This document shows positions 9,345-18,500 of a DNA stretch of 64,000 bases, one piece after another (within the stretch, counting starts at the first letter, position 1; every line of letters starts with the position of its first letter). The translations under genes were made by a program, and so were the position numbers. The notes under the pieces are model-generated. The model saw only the letters and a list, made by a program, of their open reading frames with translations. It had not been told where the DNA came from and did no database searches. Origin of the DNA: Halopseudomonas oceani (GTDB lineage Bacteria > Pseudomonadota > Gammaproteobacteria > Pseudomonadales > Pseudomonadaceae). The DNA lies in contig NZ_PPSK01000016.1 of the NCBI RefSeq assembly GCF_002903165.1, forward strand, positions 1 through 64,000. The letters are read 5' to 3'.

Positions 9345-9913
9345 GGTGACTGCTCGTTTTTCTTCAGGCGCTGGCAATCATGAGCCAACAGATGGCGTTC
9401 CACAATTGTACTTGCGCCACATCTTAAGTGCCTGATCAGGCGTTGCCTGTCCGCGCATTCAAAGGTGCGTGCCCGGCTCATATACCTCTGAGAGCAGGGG
9501 CCTGTCTGGCGCAATAGCAGACAGCTTGCGGTTGCTGTCGGCGGTAGGGCTTTGAATCGGCGGATTATGGTTCGTTTTCTGACGTTCCAGCTTTCCGGAT
9601 TGTGGCCTGTTTGCGGGTTGCCCCCCTTCAATAGAATTCCCCTCGCGGGGTGGCGACCGGAGTTCAGTCGCGGTTTTTTCTACAGCACTTGAGTCTGACC
9701 GGCTCCAACGGGCCCACCCCTGACGAACAACTGAATGATCGGGAATGTTCATCATGTCTCGCCTGGACGCGACTCCCTCCGCTGTGGCGTTTCGATCTGA
9801 CCTTACATTGGGTTACGTCTGAGCCGCTTAGTGGTGTTAACGCAGCTTCCGTCAAGGTGATCAATGGCATTGGTGTCGTTCGGATCTTGCTGATGAACCG
9901 CTCGGAGTAAGCT
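9345..9913. other. Divergent intergenic region between binding protein and secretion operon
   Basis: About 570 bp without a convincing gene. It must hold the promoters for the minus-strand binding-protein/kinase pair and for the plus-strand secretion genes. Open frames on both strands here are short, lack ribosome-binding sites and resemble nothing I know. I could not identify a credible FleQ-type or sigma-54 site by eye. Confidence 0.5.
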
Positions 9914-11731
9914 ATGCGTACCCACCGTTCTACCTTGATGAAACAGTCTTCCCTGGCGCGTGGGCGCCGGTCTCTGGCGCTGGCGATTGGCTTGGCGATT
10001 TGCTCCATGAGTGCCCAGGCCGAAACCGACTCTTTGCGCGCCGTGGTGGCCGAGACGCTGGATAGCAACCCTGAGATCAGCTCCAGTCTGCAGGCTTACT
10101 ACGCTTCTCAGCATGATGCTCGCGTTGCTGCCGGCGGTTATTTGCCCTCCATTGATGTTGATGCCTCGCTGGGGCAGGGCAATCGTCAGTTTGATAACCG
10201 CAGTGACTATTCTCGAAACTACGCGGAAATTTCACTTACCCAGATGCTGTTTGACGGCTTCCGCGTGCGTAACAACCTGGCCCATGCAGAGTACAGCAGC
10301 CGCGCGCTCTACTATGAGGCGCTGAGCGAAGCCGAGGCCAAGGCGCTGGAAGCGGCAGAGGCCTATCTGGATGTGCTTCGCTATCGTGACTTGGTCGGTC
10401 TCGCTCAGGAGAACCTGAGTCATCACCTGCGTGTGCAGCAGCATGTGGAAGAACGCGCAGAGAGCGGGGTGGGCAATCACGCCGATCTCAAGCAGATCGA
10501 AGGCAGGGTGTCGCTGGCACGCTCCAACCTGATGACCGAAGTTGCCAACCTGCAAAGTGTCACAGCCCGCTTCCAGCGTCTGGTCGGTCGTGCACCCAGC
10601 GATGACATGGACCCGGTCAGCATTCCGCAAGGGCGTGTGCCGGATAGCCTTGAGCAGGTGCTCAATACTAGTTTTGCGAACAACCCAGCGCTGTATGCCG
10701 CTTTTGAGAATATCCGCAGCGCGGAGGCAGATCTGGGCGCTGCCAAGGCCAATCGTTACCCCACACTCGAGCTGGGACTGCGTCAGGGTATTTACAAAAA
10801 CAACAACAGCTTCGATAACCGCACCGATCCAGACTCCTATGGTAGCGAGAACATCGTTGAATTGAGAATGCGCTATAACCTGTTCAACGGCGGCAGTGAT
10901 CGGGCGGCCGAGCGCGCAGCTCACAGCCGAATCAACCAGGCCCAGAGCCTGCGTGACAAGGCCTGTGTTGATCTTCGTCAGACCGCGACTATCGCCTACA
11001 CCGACATTCTCAACATCGAAGTCCGCAAGCAGTCGTTGGCTGCGCACCGTGACGCCTCCGGCAGTGTGATTGAGGCCTATCGTCAGCAATTTGATATTGG
11101 TCGCCGCACCCTGCTGGATGTTCTTGACTCGGAGAACGAGGCCTATCAGGCCGAGCGTGCTTATGTCGCTGGCAAGTACGATCAACAGCTGGCAGAACTG
11201 CGGACGCTTCAGAGCATGGGGACGCTGCTGTCTACGCTGTCGGTGACGGGCGAGCAGGTTCCCACGCTGGAGGATGCCCTGTCCGGTGAGGCTGCTCCGG
11301 CTGAGAGCCGTTACTGCTCAGCCTATAGCGATGCTCAGCTGAACATTAGCCAATATGACCGTGCCATGCCGTTGGCCGAAACAGTAGGTCTGTCCGGCGA
11401 CGCGTTATTCGACAGCGGCAGCGCTGAACTCAAGGCAAGCGCGCTGACCCGGATTAAGGACATCGTTGAGCAGGCGGCGCTGGGCGGCGGACGGGTAAAG
11501 TCCGTTCGGGTCGTTGGGCATACCGACAGCACTGGCAGCGACGCACTCAATCGCTCCTTGTCACTGGCACGGGCGGTCGCTGTTCGCGACTTTCTGATCA
11601 GTGCTGGCGTGCAGGCCAGCGTGATAACCGCAACGGGCATGGCGGCTGACCAGCCCGTCGCGAGCAACGCGACTGCCGAGGGGCGTGCGCAAAATCGCCG
11701 TGTCGAACTGCTGATCGAGCGGACTCAGTAG
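9914..11731 (+). CDS. TolC-family outer-membrane efflux protein fused to OmpA C-terminal domain (LapE-like)
   Basis: A 605-residue outer-membrane component of a type I secretion system. A signal peptide (ending about SMSAQA, residue 36) precedes a TolC/OEP region (about 40-460) with duplicated helical hairpins and paired strand motifs such as SLTQMLFDGFRVRNN and RMRYNLFNGGSD. The C-terminal 110 residues form an OmpA-like peptidoglycan-binding domain (SVRVVGHTDSTGSDALN, LSLARAVAVRDFL, AQNRRVEL). The ATG at 9914 has GGAG at 9904-9907. Ten bases separate it from the ABC exporter gene, so tolC-lapB-lapC form one operon. The OmpA tail should anchor the channel to the cell wall, which ordinary TolC proteins do not do. 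Confidence 0.93.
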   Translation: MRTHRSTLMKQSSLARGRRSLALAIGLAICSMSAQAETDSLRAVVAETLDSNPEISSSLQAYYASQHDARVAAGGYLPSIDVDASLGQGNRQFDNRSDYSRNYAEISLTQMLFDGFRVRNNLAHAEYSSRALYYEALSEAEAKALEAAEAYLDVLRYRDLVGLAQENLSHHLRVQQHVEERAESGVGNHADLKQIEGRVSLARSNLMTEVANLQSVTARFQRLVGRAPSDDMDPVSIPQGRVPDSLEQVLNTSFANNPALYAAFENIRSAEADLGAAKANRYPTLELGLRQGIYKNNNSFDNRTDPDSYGSENIVELRMRYNLFNGGSDRAAERAAHSRINQAQSLRDKACVDLRQTATIAYTDILNIEVRKQSLAAHRDASGSVIEAYRQQFDIGRRTLLDVLDSENEAYQAERAYVAGKYDQQLAELRTLQSMGTLLSTLSVTGEQVPTLEDALSGEAAPAESRYCSAYSDAQLNISQYDRAMPLAETVGLSGDALFDSGSAELKASALTRIKDIVEQAALGGGRVKSVRVVGHTDSTGSDALNRSLSLARAVAVRDFLISAGVQASVITATGMAADQPVASNATAEGRAQNRRVELLIERTQ

Positions 11732-11740
11732 GTCGTTATC

Positions 11741-13912
11741 GTGCAGACCCCAAGCGGCGCTCAGATTGCGCATGATGCGCCTGATCCTCAGGTAGATGAT
11801 CCGCTGAGTGCCTGCCTGCTGGCGCTGGCGACGGATCAGGGCATTGCTACCACTCGTGGTGCACTGGTAGACGGTTTGCCGCTGCAAGGTGGCAGATTGT
11901 CACCTTCGCTGTTTGAGCGCGCTGCTGACCGGCTCGACTTTTCAGTCAACCTGATACGCCAGCCGCTGGGGCGAATTAACACCCAGCTACTGCCTTGTGT
12001 GCTGTTGCTGGAGGGCAATCGCGCCTGCCTGCTCGATCAGATTGACCGTGACAGCAGGACCGCCCAGGTGCGGCAGCCGGAACTGGGTATGCAGCGCCAG
12101 GAGCTGGCGCTTGATGAGTTGGCGCCCATATTCACCGGGGTGGTCATATACTGCCGAAAGGCCTTTCGACCGGCGCCAGACCCTGCCCGCGCAGCGACGC
12201 CAAGTGCCGATGAGCATTGGTTCTGGAGTGCGATCAAGGCTAACCGGCGGGTGTATCGCGATGTGCTGGTTGCGGCGTTCTTCGTCAACCTGCTGGCGTT
12301 GACGCTACCGCTGTTCGTGATGAACGTGTACGACCGGGTCGTGCCAAATCACGCGACCGATACCCTCTGGGTGCTGGCGGCGGGGGCGTTTCTGATCATC
12401 TGCGCGGACCTGACCTTGCGCATGCTTCGCAGCTGGTTTGTCGAACGGGCGGCGCAGCGAGCCGATATGGTGCTGTCGTCGAGAATCATGCAACGCATTC
12501 TCGGAATGCGCATGGAGAAGCAACCCGCTTCCATTGGCTCCTTTGCTGCCAACGTGCAGGCGTTTGAGTCTGTGCGCTCGTTCACCGGCTCCATGGTGGT
12601 GGTGGCGCTGATTGATCTGCCGTTCTTCCTGCTGTTCATCCTCATTATTGGATTGATTTCCGTGTATATGGCGGCGCCTGTGTTGGTCGGGGCTCTGCTG
12701 GTACTGCTCTATGCGCTGGCGGTGCAGGGGCGGATGCACAAGCTGGCAGAAAGCTCCAGCCAGGCCAGCGCCCAGCGCAATGCCGGATTGATCGAAGCGC
12801 TGGGCTCCGCCCAGATACTGAAGAGCTTTAATGCCACTGGGCGCATGCAGGCGATGTGGGAGCAGGCCACAATCTTTCTCTCGGCCTGCTCCGGCAAGCA
12901 ACGGTTACTGGGAAGTTCGGTCGGTACCGGCGCTGCATGGATACAGCAGTCGGTATCGGTGGTGATGATTCTGGTGGGCGTGTACCTGGTCATTGATGGA
13001 GAGATGAGCCAGGGCGCGCTGATTGCCGCCTATATGTTGTCCTCGCGTGCACTGGCGCCGGTATCGCAAGCGGCATCACTGCTGACTCAATACCATCAGG
13101 CGGCTACAGCTCTGCAATCGCTAGAGGGAATCATGGTCAGCGAGCAGGAGCGAGATCCGTCGCGGCAGGTGCTGAGTCGGCCCGGGTTGAGAGGCGAAAT
13201 CGAATTTCGCAACGTCAGCTTTACCTACCCAGGCGAAGACCGGCCGGCGCTGTCTGATGTGTCATTTCATCTTCGTGCTGGTGAGCGGGTGGCCGTGCTC
13301 GGGCGTGCCGGGTCGGGCAAAAGCACGCTGGAGAAGTTGGTGCTCGGGCTGTATCGGCCGAGTTCCGGCAGCATTTTTATCGACGGCGTTCACATCGAGC
13401 AGCTTGATATCGCCGAGTTGCGCAGTGCGATTGGCTATCTGCCGCAGGATATCCAGTTGATCAGCGGCAGCGTGTACGACAACGTCACGCTCGGCATCGA
13501 CTCTCCGGACCGCGGCCGCCTGCTGGAGGCAATAGAGCGCGCGGGTCTCAAGGGGTTGGTCGGCAATCACGCGGATGGTTTGGCCATGCCTGTTGGTGAA
13601 GGCGGACGCCGATTGTCTGGTGGCCAGCGGCAAGGTGTTGCGCTGGCGCGCGCGCTGATGCCAGACAGCGCCATTCTGTTGCTCGATGAGCCTACCAGCG
13701 CGATGGACAGCGTGATGGAAAATCACGTCAGCAGTGCGCTGGGCCAACTGTCGCGTGGCAAATCGTTGCTGCTGATTACCCACCGCACCAGCCTGCTGCA
13801 CATGGTTGATCGGCTGATTGTCATGGATGGGGGCAGCGTCGTGGCGGACGGTCCAAAGCAGGCGGTCCTTGAAGAACTTAATCGCGGTGCCATTCAGAGG
13901 AAAGCACGATGA
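11741..13912 (+). CDS. Type I secretion ABC exporter with degenerate C39-like domain (LapB-like)
   Basis: A 723-residue inner-membrane permease/ATPase. Residues about 20-145 align with the C39 peptidase fold, but the catalytic Cys position is Pro (DPLSACLLAL against the usual DCGxAC) and the histidine region reads GNRAC, so it is a non-cleaving C39-like domain that would bind substrate only, as in HlyB and LapB. An ABC_membrane domain follows (about 165-440, about six helices), then the nucleotide-binding domain (about 480-715) with Walker A GRAGSGKST, signature LSGGQRQG, Walker B AILLLDEPT and H-loop ITHRTS. The start is GTG at 11741, 10 bp after the TolC-like stop. The stop overlaps the adaptor start by 4 bp (13909-13912). 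It should export the giant adhesin downstream. Confidence 0.93.
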   Translation: MQTPSGAQIAHDAPDPQVDDPLSACLLALATDQGIATTRGALVDGLPLQGGRLSPSLFERAADRLDFSVNLIRQPLGRINTQLLPCVLLLEGNRACLLDQIDRDSRTAQVRQPELGMQRQELALDELAPIFTGVVIYCRKAFRPAPDPARAATPSADEHWFWSAIKANRRVYRDVLVAAFFVNLLALTLPLFVMNVYDRVVPNHATDTLWVLAAGAFLIICADLTLRMLRSWFVERAAQRADMVLSSRIMQRILGMRMEKQPASIGSFAANVQAFESVRSFTGSMVVVALIDLPFFLLFILIIGLISVYMAAPVLVGALLVLLYALAVQGRMHKLAESSSQASAQRNAGLIEALGSAQILKSFNATGRMQAMWEQATIFLSACSGKQRLLGSSVGTGAAWIQQSVSVVMILVGVYLVIDGEMSQGALIAAYMLSSRALAPVSQAASLLTQYHQAATALQSLEGIMVSEQERDPSRQVLSRPGLRGEIEFRNVSFTYPGEDRPALSDVSFHLRAGERVAVLGRAGSGKSTLEKLVLGLYRPSSGSIFIDGVHIEQLDIAELRSAIGYLPQDIQLISGSVYDNVTLGIDSPDRGRLLEAIERAGLKGLVGNHADGLAMPVGEGGRRLSGGQRQGVALARALMPDSAILLLDEPTSAMDSVMENHVSSALGQLSRGKSLLLITHRTSLLHMVDRLIVMDGGSVVADGPKQAVLEELNRGAIQRKAR

Positions 13913-15363
13913 GCGCGCGCGACGTAGATACCTCCAAGTCGGTAGAGGGCTCCGTTGAGCAGCAGGCTTTCGACAGGCTTGGTCGTCTGTCGGTCGTCGC
14001 TGCGGCGGGCAGTGGCTGGGTTGACCGGCTGTTTCGTCCGCTGTTCGCCGGGTTTTCCAGCTTTTCTGCCGACTGGCGTATTGCTGCCGACCAGAGCATT
14101 GCAGACCAGCGAGAGCTGCGCGCCCGTGGCCTTTTGTACACGGTTGTTCTGGCGTTGATCGGGTTGCTGGTCTGGGCGTCACTCGCCAGTGTTGATGAAG
14201 TCACCCGAGGCGAAGGCAAGATTATTCCTTCGCAGCAATTGCAGGTTATCCAGGCTGTCGACGGCGGGGTCGTTGAGGAAGTTTTGGTTAGCGAAGGTGA
14301 TCAGGTCAGCAAAGGCGATTTGCTGGTGCGAATCGACCCGACGCGCTTTGTGGCGAGCTTTCAGGAAGGTGCGGTGAAGATGTTCGCCCTCAGTGCCAAG
14401 ATCGAACGCCTTCAGGCGCTGGTCGATGGGACTGAGTATGCACCGCGCTACGACGCGCCACTGACGTCGGCCGAGCAGTTGGTGGCGGATCAGGAGCTGG
14501 ATTACTACCAGTCCAGCCTGGATGAGCTGCAAAAGCGTTTGCAGATCGCCGAGGAGCAGCGCAGCCAGCGTTTGCGCGAGCGCGATGAAGTTGCCGCTCG
14601 GCTGCACGCTGCGCGTCAGGCGCAGGAGATGTCTGCTCGCGAACTGCGCGTAACCCGGCCACTGTTGAAGACAGGTGCGGTGTCCGAGATGGATATCCTG
14701 CGGTTGGAGCGCGACGAAGCATCGGCAAATGGCGAGCGTCGACAGGCCGAAGCAAAGCTGCGTCAGATCGAGGCCAGCATTCAGGAGGCCGCCGCGCGAA
14801 TTTCCGAGGTCGAGTTGGGAATGCGCAATCAGTGGCGCTCGGAGCTCAGCGAGGCAACCAGTACCCGCAGCAGCCTGAGCAAGAACGTGGATGGTCTGGC
14901 GGATAGAGTGAAGTTCTCGGAGATCCGCTCGCCGGTCAACGGCACAGTGCAGCGGATTCTGTACAACACCATCGGCGGCGTAGTGCAGCAGGGGCATGCT
15001 GTGCTTGAGATCGTCCCGAGTGACGATCGGCTGGTGGTGGAAGCGAATATCGCGCCCAAGGACATTGCCTTTCTGCGTCCGGGGCTGCCTGCCACGATCA
15101 AGCTGCATGCCTATGACTTTTCAATATACGGCGGCATGTCTGCCTCACTGCAGCACATCAGCGCCGACAGCATTACCGATGATCGCGACAACACCTATTA
15201 CCTGGTGCGCGCGGTGACCACAGACAACGAATTTGCCCAACGCTTTGCCGTGATACCAGGAATGACTGTCCAGCTGGACATCATGACCGGCAAGCGAACG
15301 GTACTCGACTATCTGCTTAAACCCATTTTGCGGGCAAAAGGGAATGCGCTGAGTGAACGCTGA
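13909..15363 (+). CDS. HlyD-family type I secretion adaptor (LapC-like)
   Basis: A 484-residue periplasmic adaptor linking the ABC exporter to the TolC-like channel. A short cytoplasmic segment is followed by one transmembrane helix (about 67-90, LLYTVVLALIGLLVWASLAS), a lipoyl/biotinyl half (EGKIIPSQQLQVIQ, VSEGDQVSKGDLLVRID), a long alpha-helical hairpin (about 150-330, rich in Glu/Arg/Gln heptads) and the C-terminal HlyD beta domain with the family motif RSPVNGTVQ, followed by GGVVQQGHAVLEIVPSDD. The ATGA overlap with the upstream exporter indicates translational coupling. Length and layout are typical of adaptors for large Lap/BapA adhesins. Confidence 0.94.
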   Translation: MSARDVDTSKSVEGSVEQQAFDRLGRLSVVAAAGSGWVDRLFRPLFAGFSSFSADWRIAADQSIADQRELRARGLLYTVVLALIGLLVWASLASVDEVTRGEGKIIPSQQLQVIQAVDGGVVEEVLVSEGDQVSKGDLLVRIDPTRFVASFQEGAVKMFALSAKIERLQALVDGTEYAPRYDAPLTSAEQLVADQELDYYQSSLDELQKRLQIAEEQRSQRLRERDEVAARLHAARQAQEMSARELRVTRPLLKTGAVSEMDILRLERDEASANGERRQAEAKLRQIEASIQEAAARISEVELGMRNQWRSELSEATSTRSSLSKNVDGLADRVKFSEIRSPVNGTVQRILYNTIGGVVQQGHAVLEIVPSDDRLVVEANIAPKDIAFLRPGLPATIKLHAYDFSIYGGMSASLQHISADSITDDRDNTYYLVRAVTTDNEFAQRFAVIPGMTVQLDIMTGKRTVLDYLLKPILRAKGNALSER

Positions 15364-15560
15364 GGCTTCACTCGGCGGTGCCGTGATTCGGGATGGTGCG
15401 GGCTGGACTGCAGTGCCGCGCTGACCGCAAAGCCGTTTGCTATCGGTTGGAAAACAGCCGAATGCCGCATCGTTTTTAACCGGCGCTCTGCGTCCGGATG
15501 GAATGCAATCAAGTGCGCGCCCGAGGGTTGGGCGGCCAGGGACATGAAAATGAGGTCACT

Positions 15561-18500
15561 ATGAACACGCTGATTACTGTCGTCACTCTTGTTGGTGAAG
15601 CTTGGGCTCTGGCCTCTGGCGGCGCGCGCAGGGAATTGCAAGCGGGAGATCGTCTACTTGCCAGCGAAACGTTGATTGTTGAACCCGGCGCGCAGGTCGA
15701 TGTCGACTTTGGCGACAACCAAGTGATCAGCTTCGTCGGCGAGCAAAGCATGCCGGTGGAAGACTTTTCCGAGCTGGTTGCACAGGTGTCCGTGCCGCAA
15801 TCTCCTCAATCGCCGCAGCCGATAGAGTCCCTGACTGCCGAGGCGGGTACCGCGGCCCGCAGTGAACCGACCGCCGATGTCCCAGTGACGCTGCAGGGCA
15901 GCAAGTTCATTCAATTGGTTCGGATTGCCGAGATCATTGAGTCAGATGGGCTTTCGCCGCTCGCCGTAGCACGTATTGAGGAGACTCTGCGTCCGCTGGA
16001 TATGGGCTATCCGGCGTATCCCCGTGATATCGATGACTGGCGTGAGCATCGAGGTGGGGACGAACATGGTGAGGGGCTGCCCGCGCGCCGCCCCGGAGTT
16101 GATGTGGAGCTGCAGGGGGCCGGGGAAGACGGTATCTACAATGCAGCTGAGATCGGCAGCGATGGCACCGTCTCGGCACTGGTGACGCTCGATGACCAGG
16201 TGCGTGCAGGTGACAAGCTGGTGGTGACCGACGGTGACGACAACGTGCTGCTGGAGCGCATGGTTACCGAGCAGGATCTGCTTGATGGCGTCGTAGTTGA
16301 AGTGCCGGTAGCGGTTGGCCAAACCGATGTGGTGGTAAAGGCCACTGTGTCGGTCGACAACGGCAATAGTGCTTCCAGCGACGACAACAAACCCGTCGAC
16401 AACATCGCGCCGGAGCCGCTGGTTTCTGAGCGAGAGGACGCAGATACCGACGTTATTGATCTGGACCTTGACAGCTATTTCAGTGACAGTTCGCCGATCT
16501 CCTACGAGGTGCAAGGGTTGCCACCCGGCTTGAGCTTTGACCCGCAAAGTGGACGTATTACCGGCACCCTGGATAACTCAGCCAGCCAGGGCGGTGACGG
16601 TTCTGATGGTCGCTATACGGTGACCATTGTTGCCACGGATTCTGCTGGAAACGCCACGACTCATGAGCTGGCCTGGACGGTGACCAACCCGGCGCCCACT
16701 GCCGCAGACGACACCAACAGCATCGCTGAAGATGGCCCGGCAACGGCTGGCAATGTGATCACTGGCGAAGGTGCCGACAACGGATCGGCCGCAGCGGATT
16801 CTGACCCTGACGGGGATGATCTGCTGGTAGTCGGCGTCGAGGCCGGCGCAAGTGGTAGCGACCCGGTCGGCAATGTCGGCGCTACGGTAACAGGGCAGTA
16901 TGGCGAGCTGGTTCTTAACGCCGATGGTTCCTATTCCTACGTGCTCGACAACGACAATCCGTTGGTCAATGCGCTGAAGGATGGCGATACCCTGACTGAG
17001 GTGTTTACCTATCGAATCTCGGACGGAGAAGGGGGGGAAGATACCGCGACCCTGACCATCACCATCAACGGCAACACCGACGGTGCCCCGGGCGTGAGTG
17101 TGGATGACCTGAACGGCGCCGAGGTGGGTGACAACAGCATCGCCGAGGATGCGACGACACCGGTCACCGGCACCTTTACCGTGACTGCCCCGGATGGCCT
17201 GAAGCAGATCAGTGTGGGTGGTATCACCGTCACGGCTGAGCAGCTGGACAATCTGGGCACCACGCCGGTCAATATCACCGGCAGCGAAGGGCAACTGACT
17301 CTAACCGGTTTTAATGAAACCACCGGTGAGGTGACCTACCGCTACCAGCAAACCGGTACCGCGAAGGATCACAACGCAGGCGACGACAGCGTCACCGACA
17401 GCTTCCCGATCATCGTCACCGACAATGCTGACGAGAGCACCGCGCCGAGTGATCTGGTGATCCTGATTACCGATACCGCGCCGGTAGCCAACGCGGATAC
17501 CAACAGCGTTACCGAAGACAGCGCGATACCGGCCACCGGTAACGTCATCAGCGACACCGGCAGCGGTGAAGATGATATTGGCGCGGACACCACCACGGTC
17601 ACTGGTGTATCGACCGGCACCGTGACCACTGAACTGAGCGGCTCGGTCGGTAGCAGTGTTACTGGCAGCTACGGCACCCTGGTGCTGGGCAGCGACGGCG
17701 AGTACAGCTATGTGCTGGACGACAGCAATGCCGACGTCAATGCGTTGAAGGACGGCGACAGCCTGACCGACACCTTCAGCTACACCATCAAGGATGCCGA
17801 TGGTGATTGGAGCACTACCACCCTGACCATCACCATCAATGGCAACACCGATGGTGCACCGGGCGTGAGCGTGAGTGACCTGAATGGCGCCGAGGTGGGG
17901 GACAACAGCATCGCCGAGGATGCGACGACACCGGTCACCGGCACCTTTACCGTGACTGCCCCGGATGGCCTGAAGCAGATCAGCGTGGGTGGTATCACCG
18001 TCACGGCTGAGCAGCTGGACAATCTGGGCACCTCGCCGGTCAATATCACCGGCAGCGAAGGGCAATTGACCCTGACTGGTTTTAATGAAACCACCGGTGA
18101 GGTGACCTACCGCTACCAGCAGAGCGGCACGTCGAAGGATCACAACGCGGGCGACAACAGCGTTACCGACAGCTTCCCGATCATCGTCACCGACAATGCT
18201 GACGAGAGCACCGCGCCGAGTGATCTGGTGATCCTGATTACCGATACCGCGCCGGTAGCCAATGCGGACACCAACAGCGTTGACGAAGACTCGGGCACGC
18301 CCGCAACGGGCAACGTCATCAGCGACAGCGGCAGCGGTGAAGATGATGTTGGCGCGGACACCACTACGGTAACCGGCGTCACTACCGGTACTGCCGGTGG
18401 CGAACTGACCGGCGCCGTTGGCGGCAACGTAGTGGGCAGCTACGGCACCCTGGTGCTGGGCAGCGACGGTGAGTACAGCTATGTGCTGGATGATGCCAAT

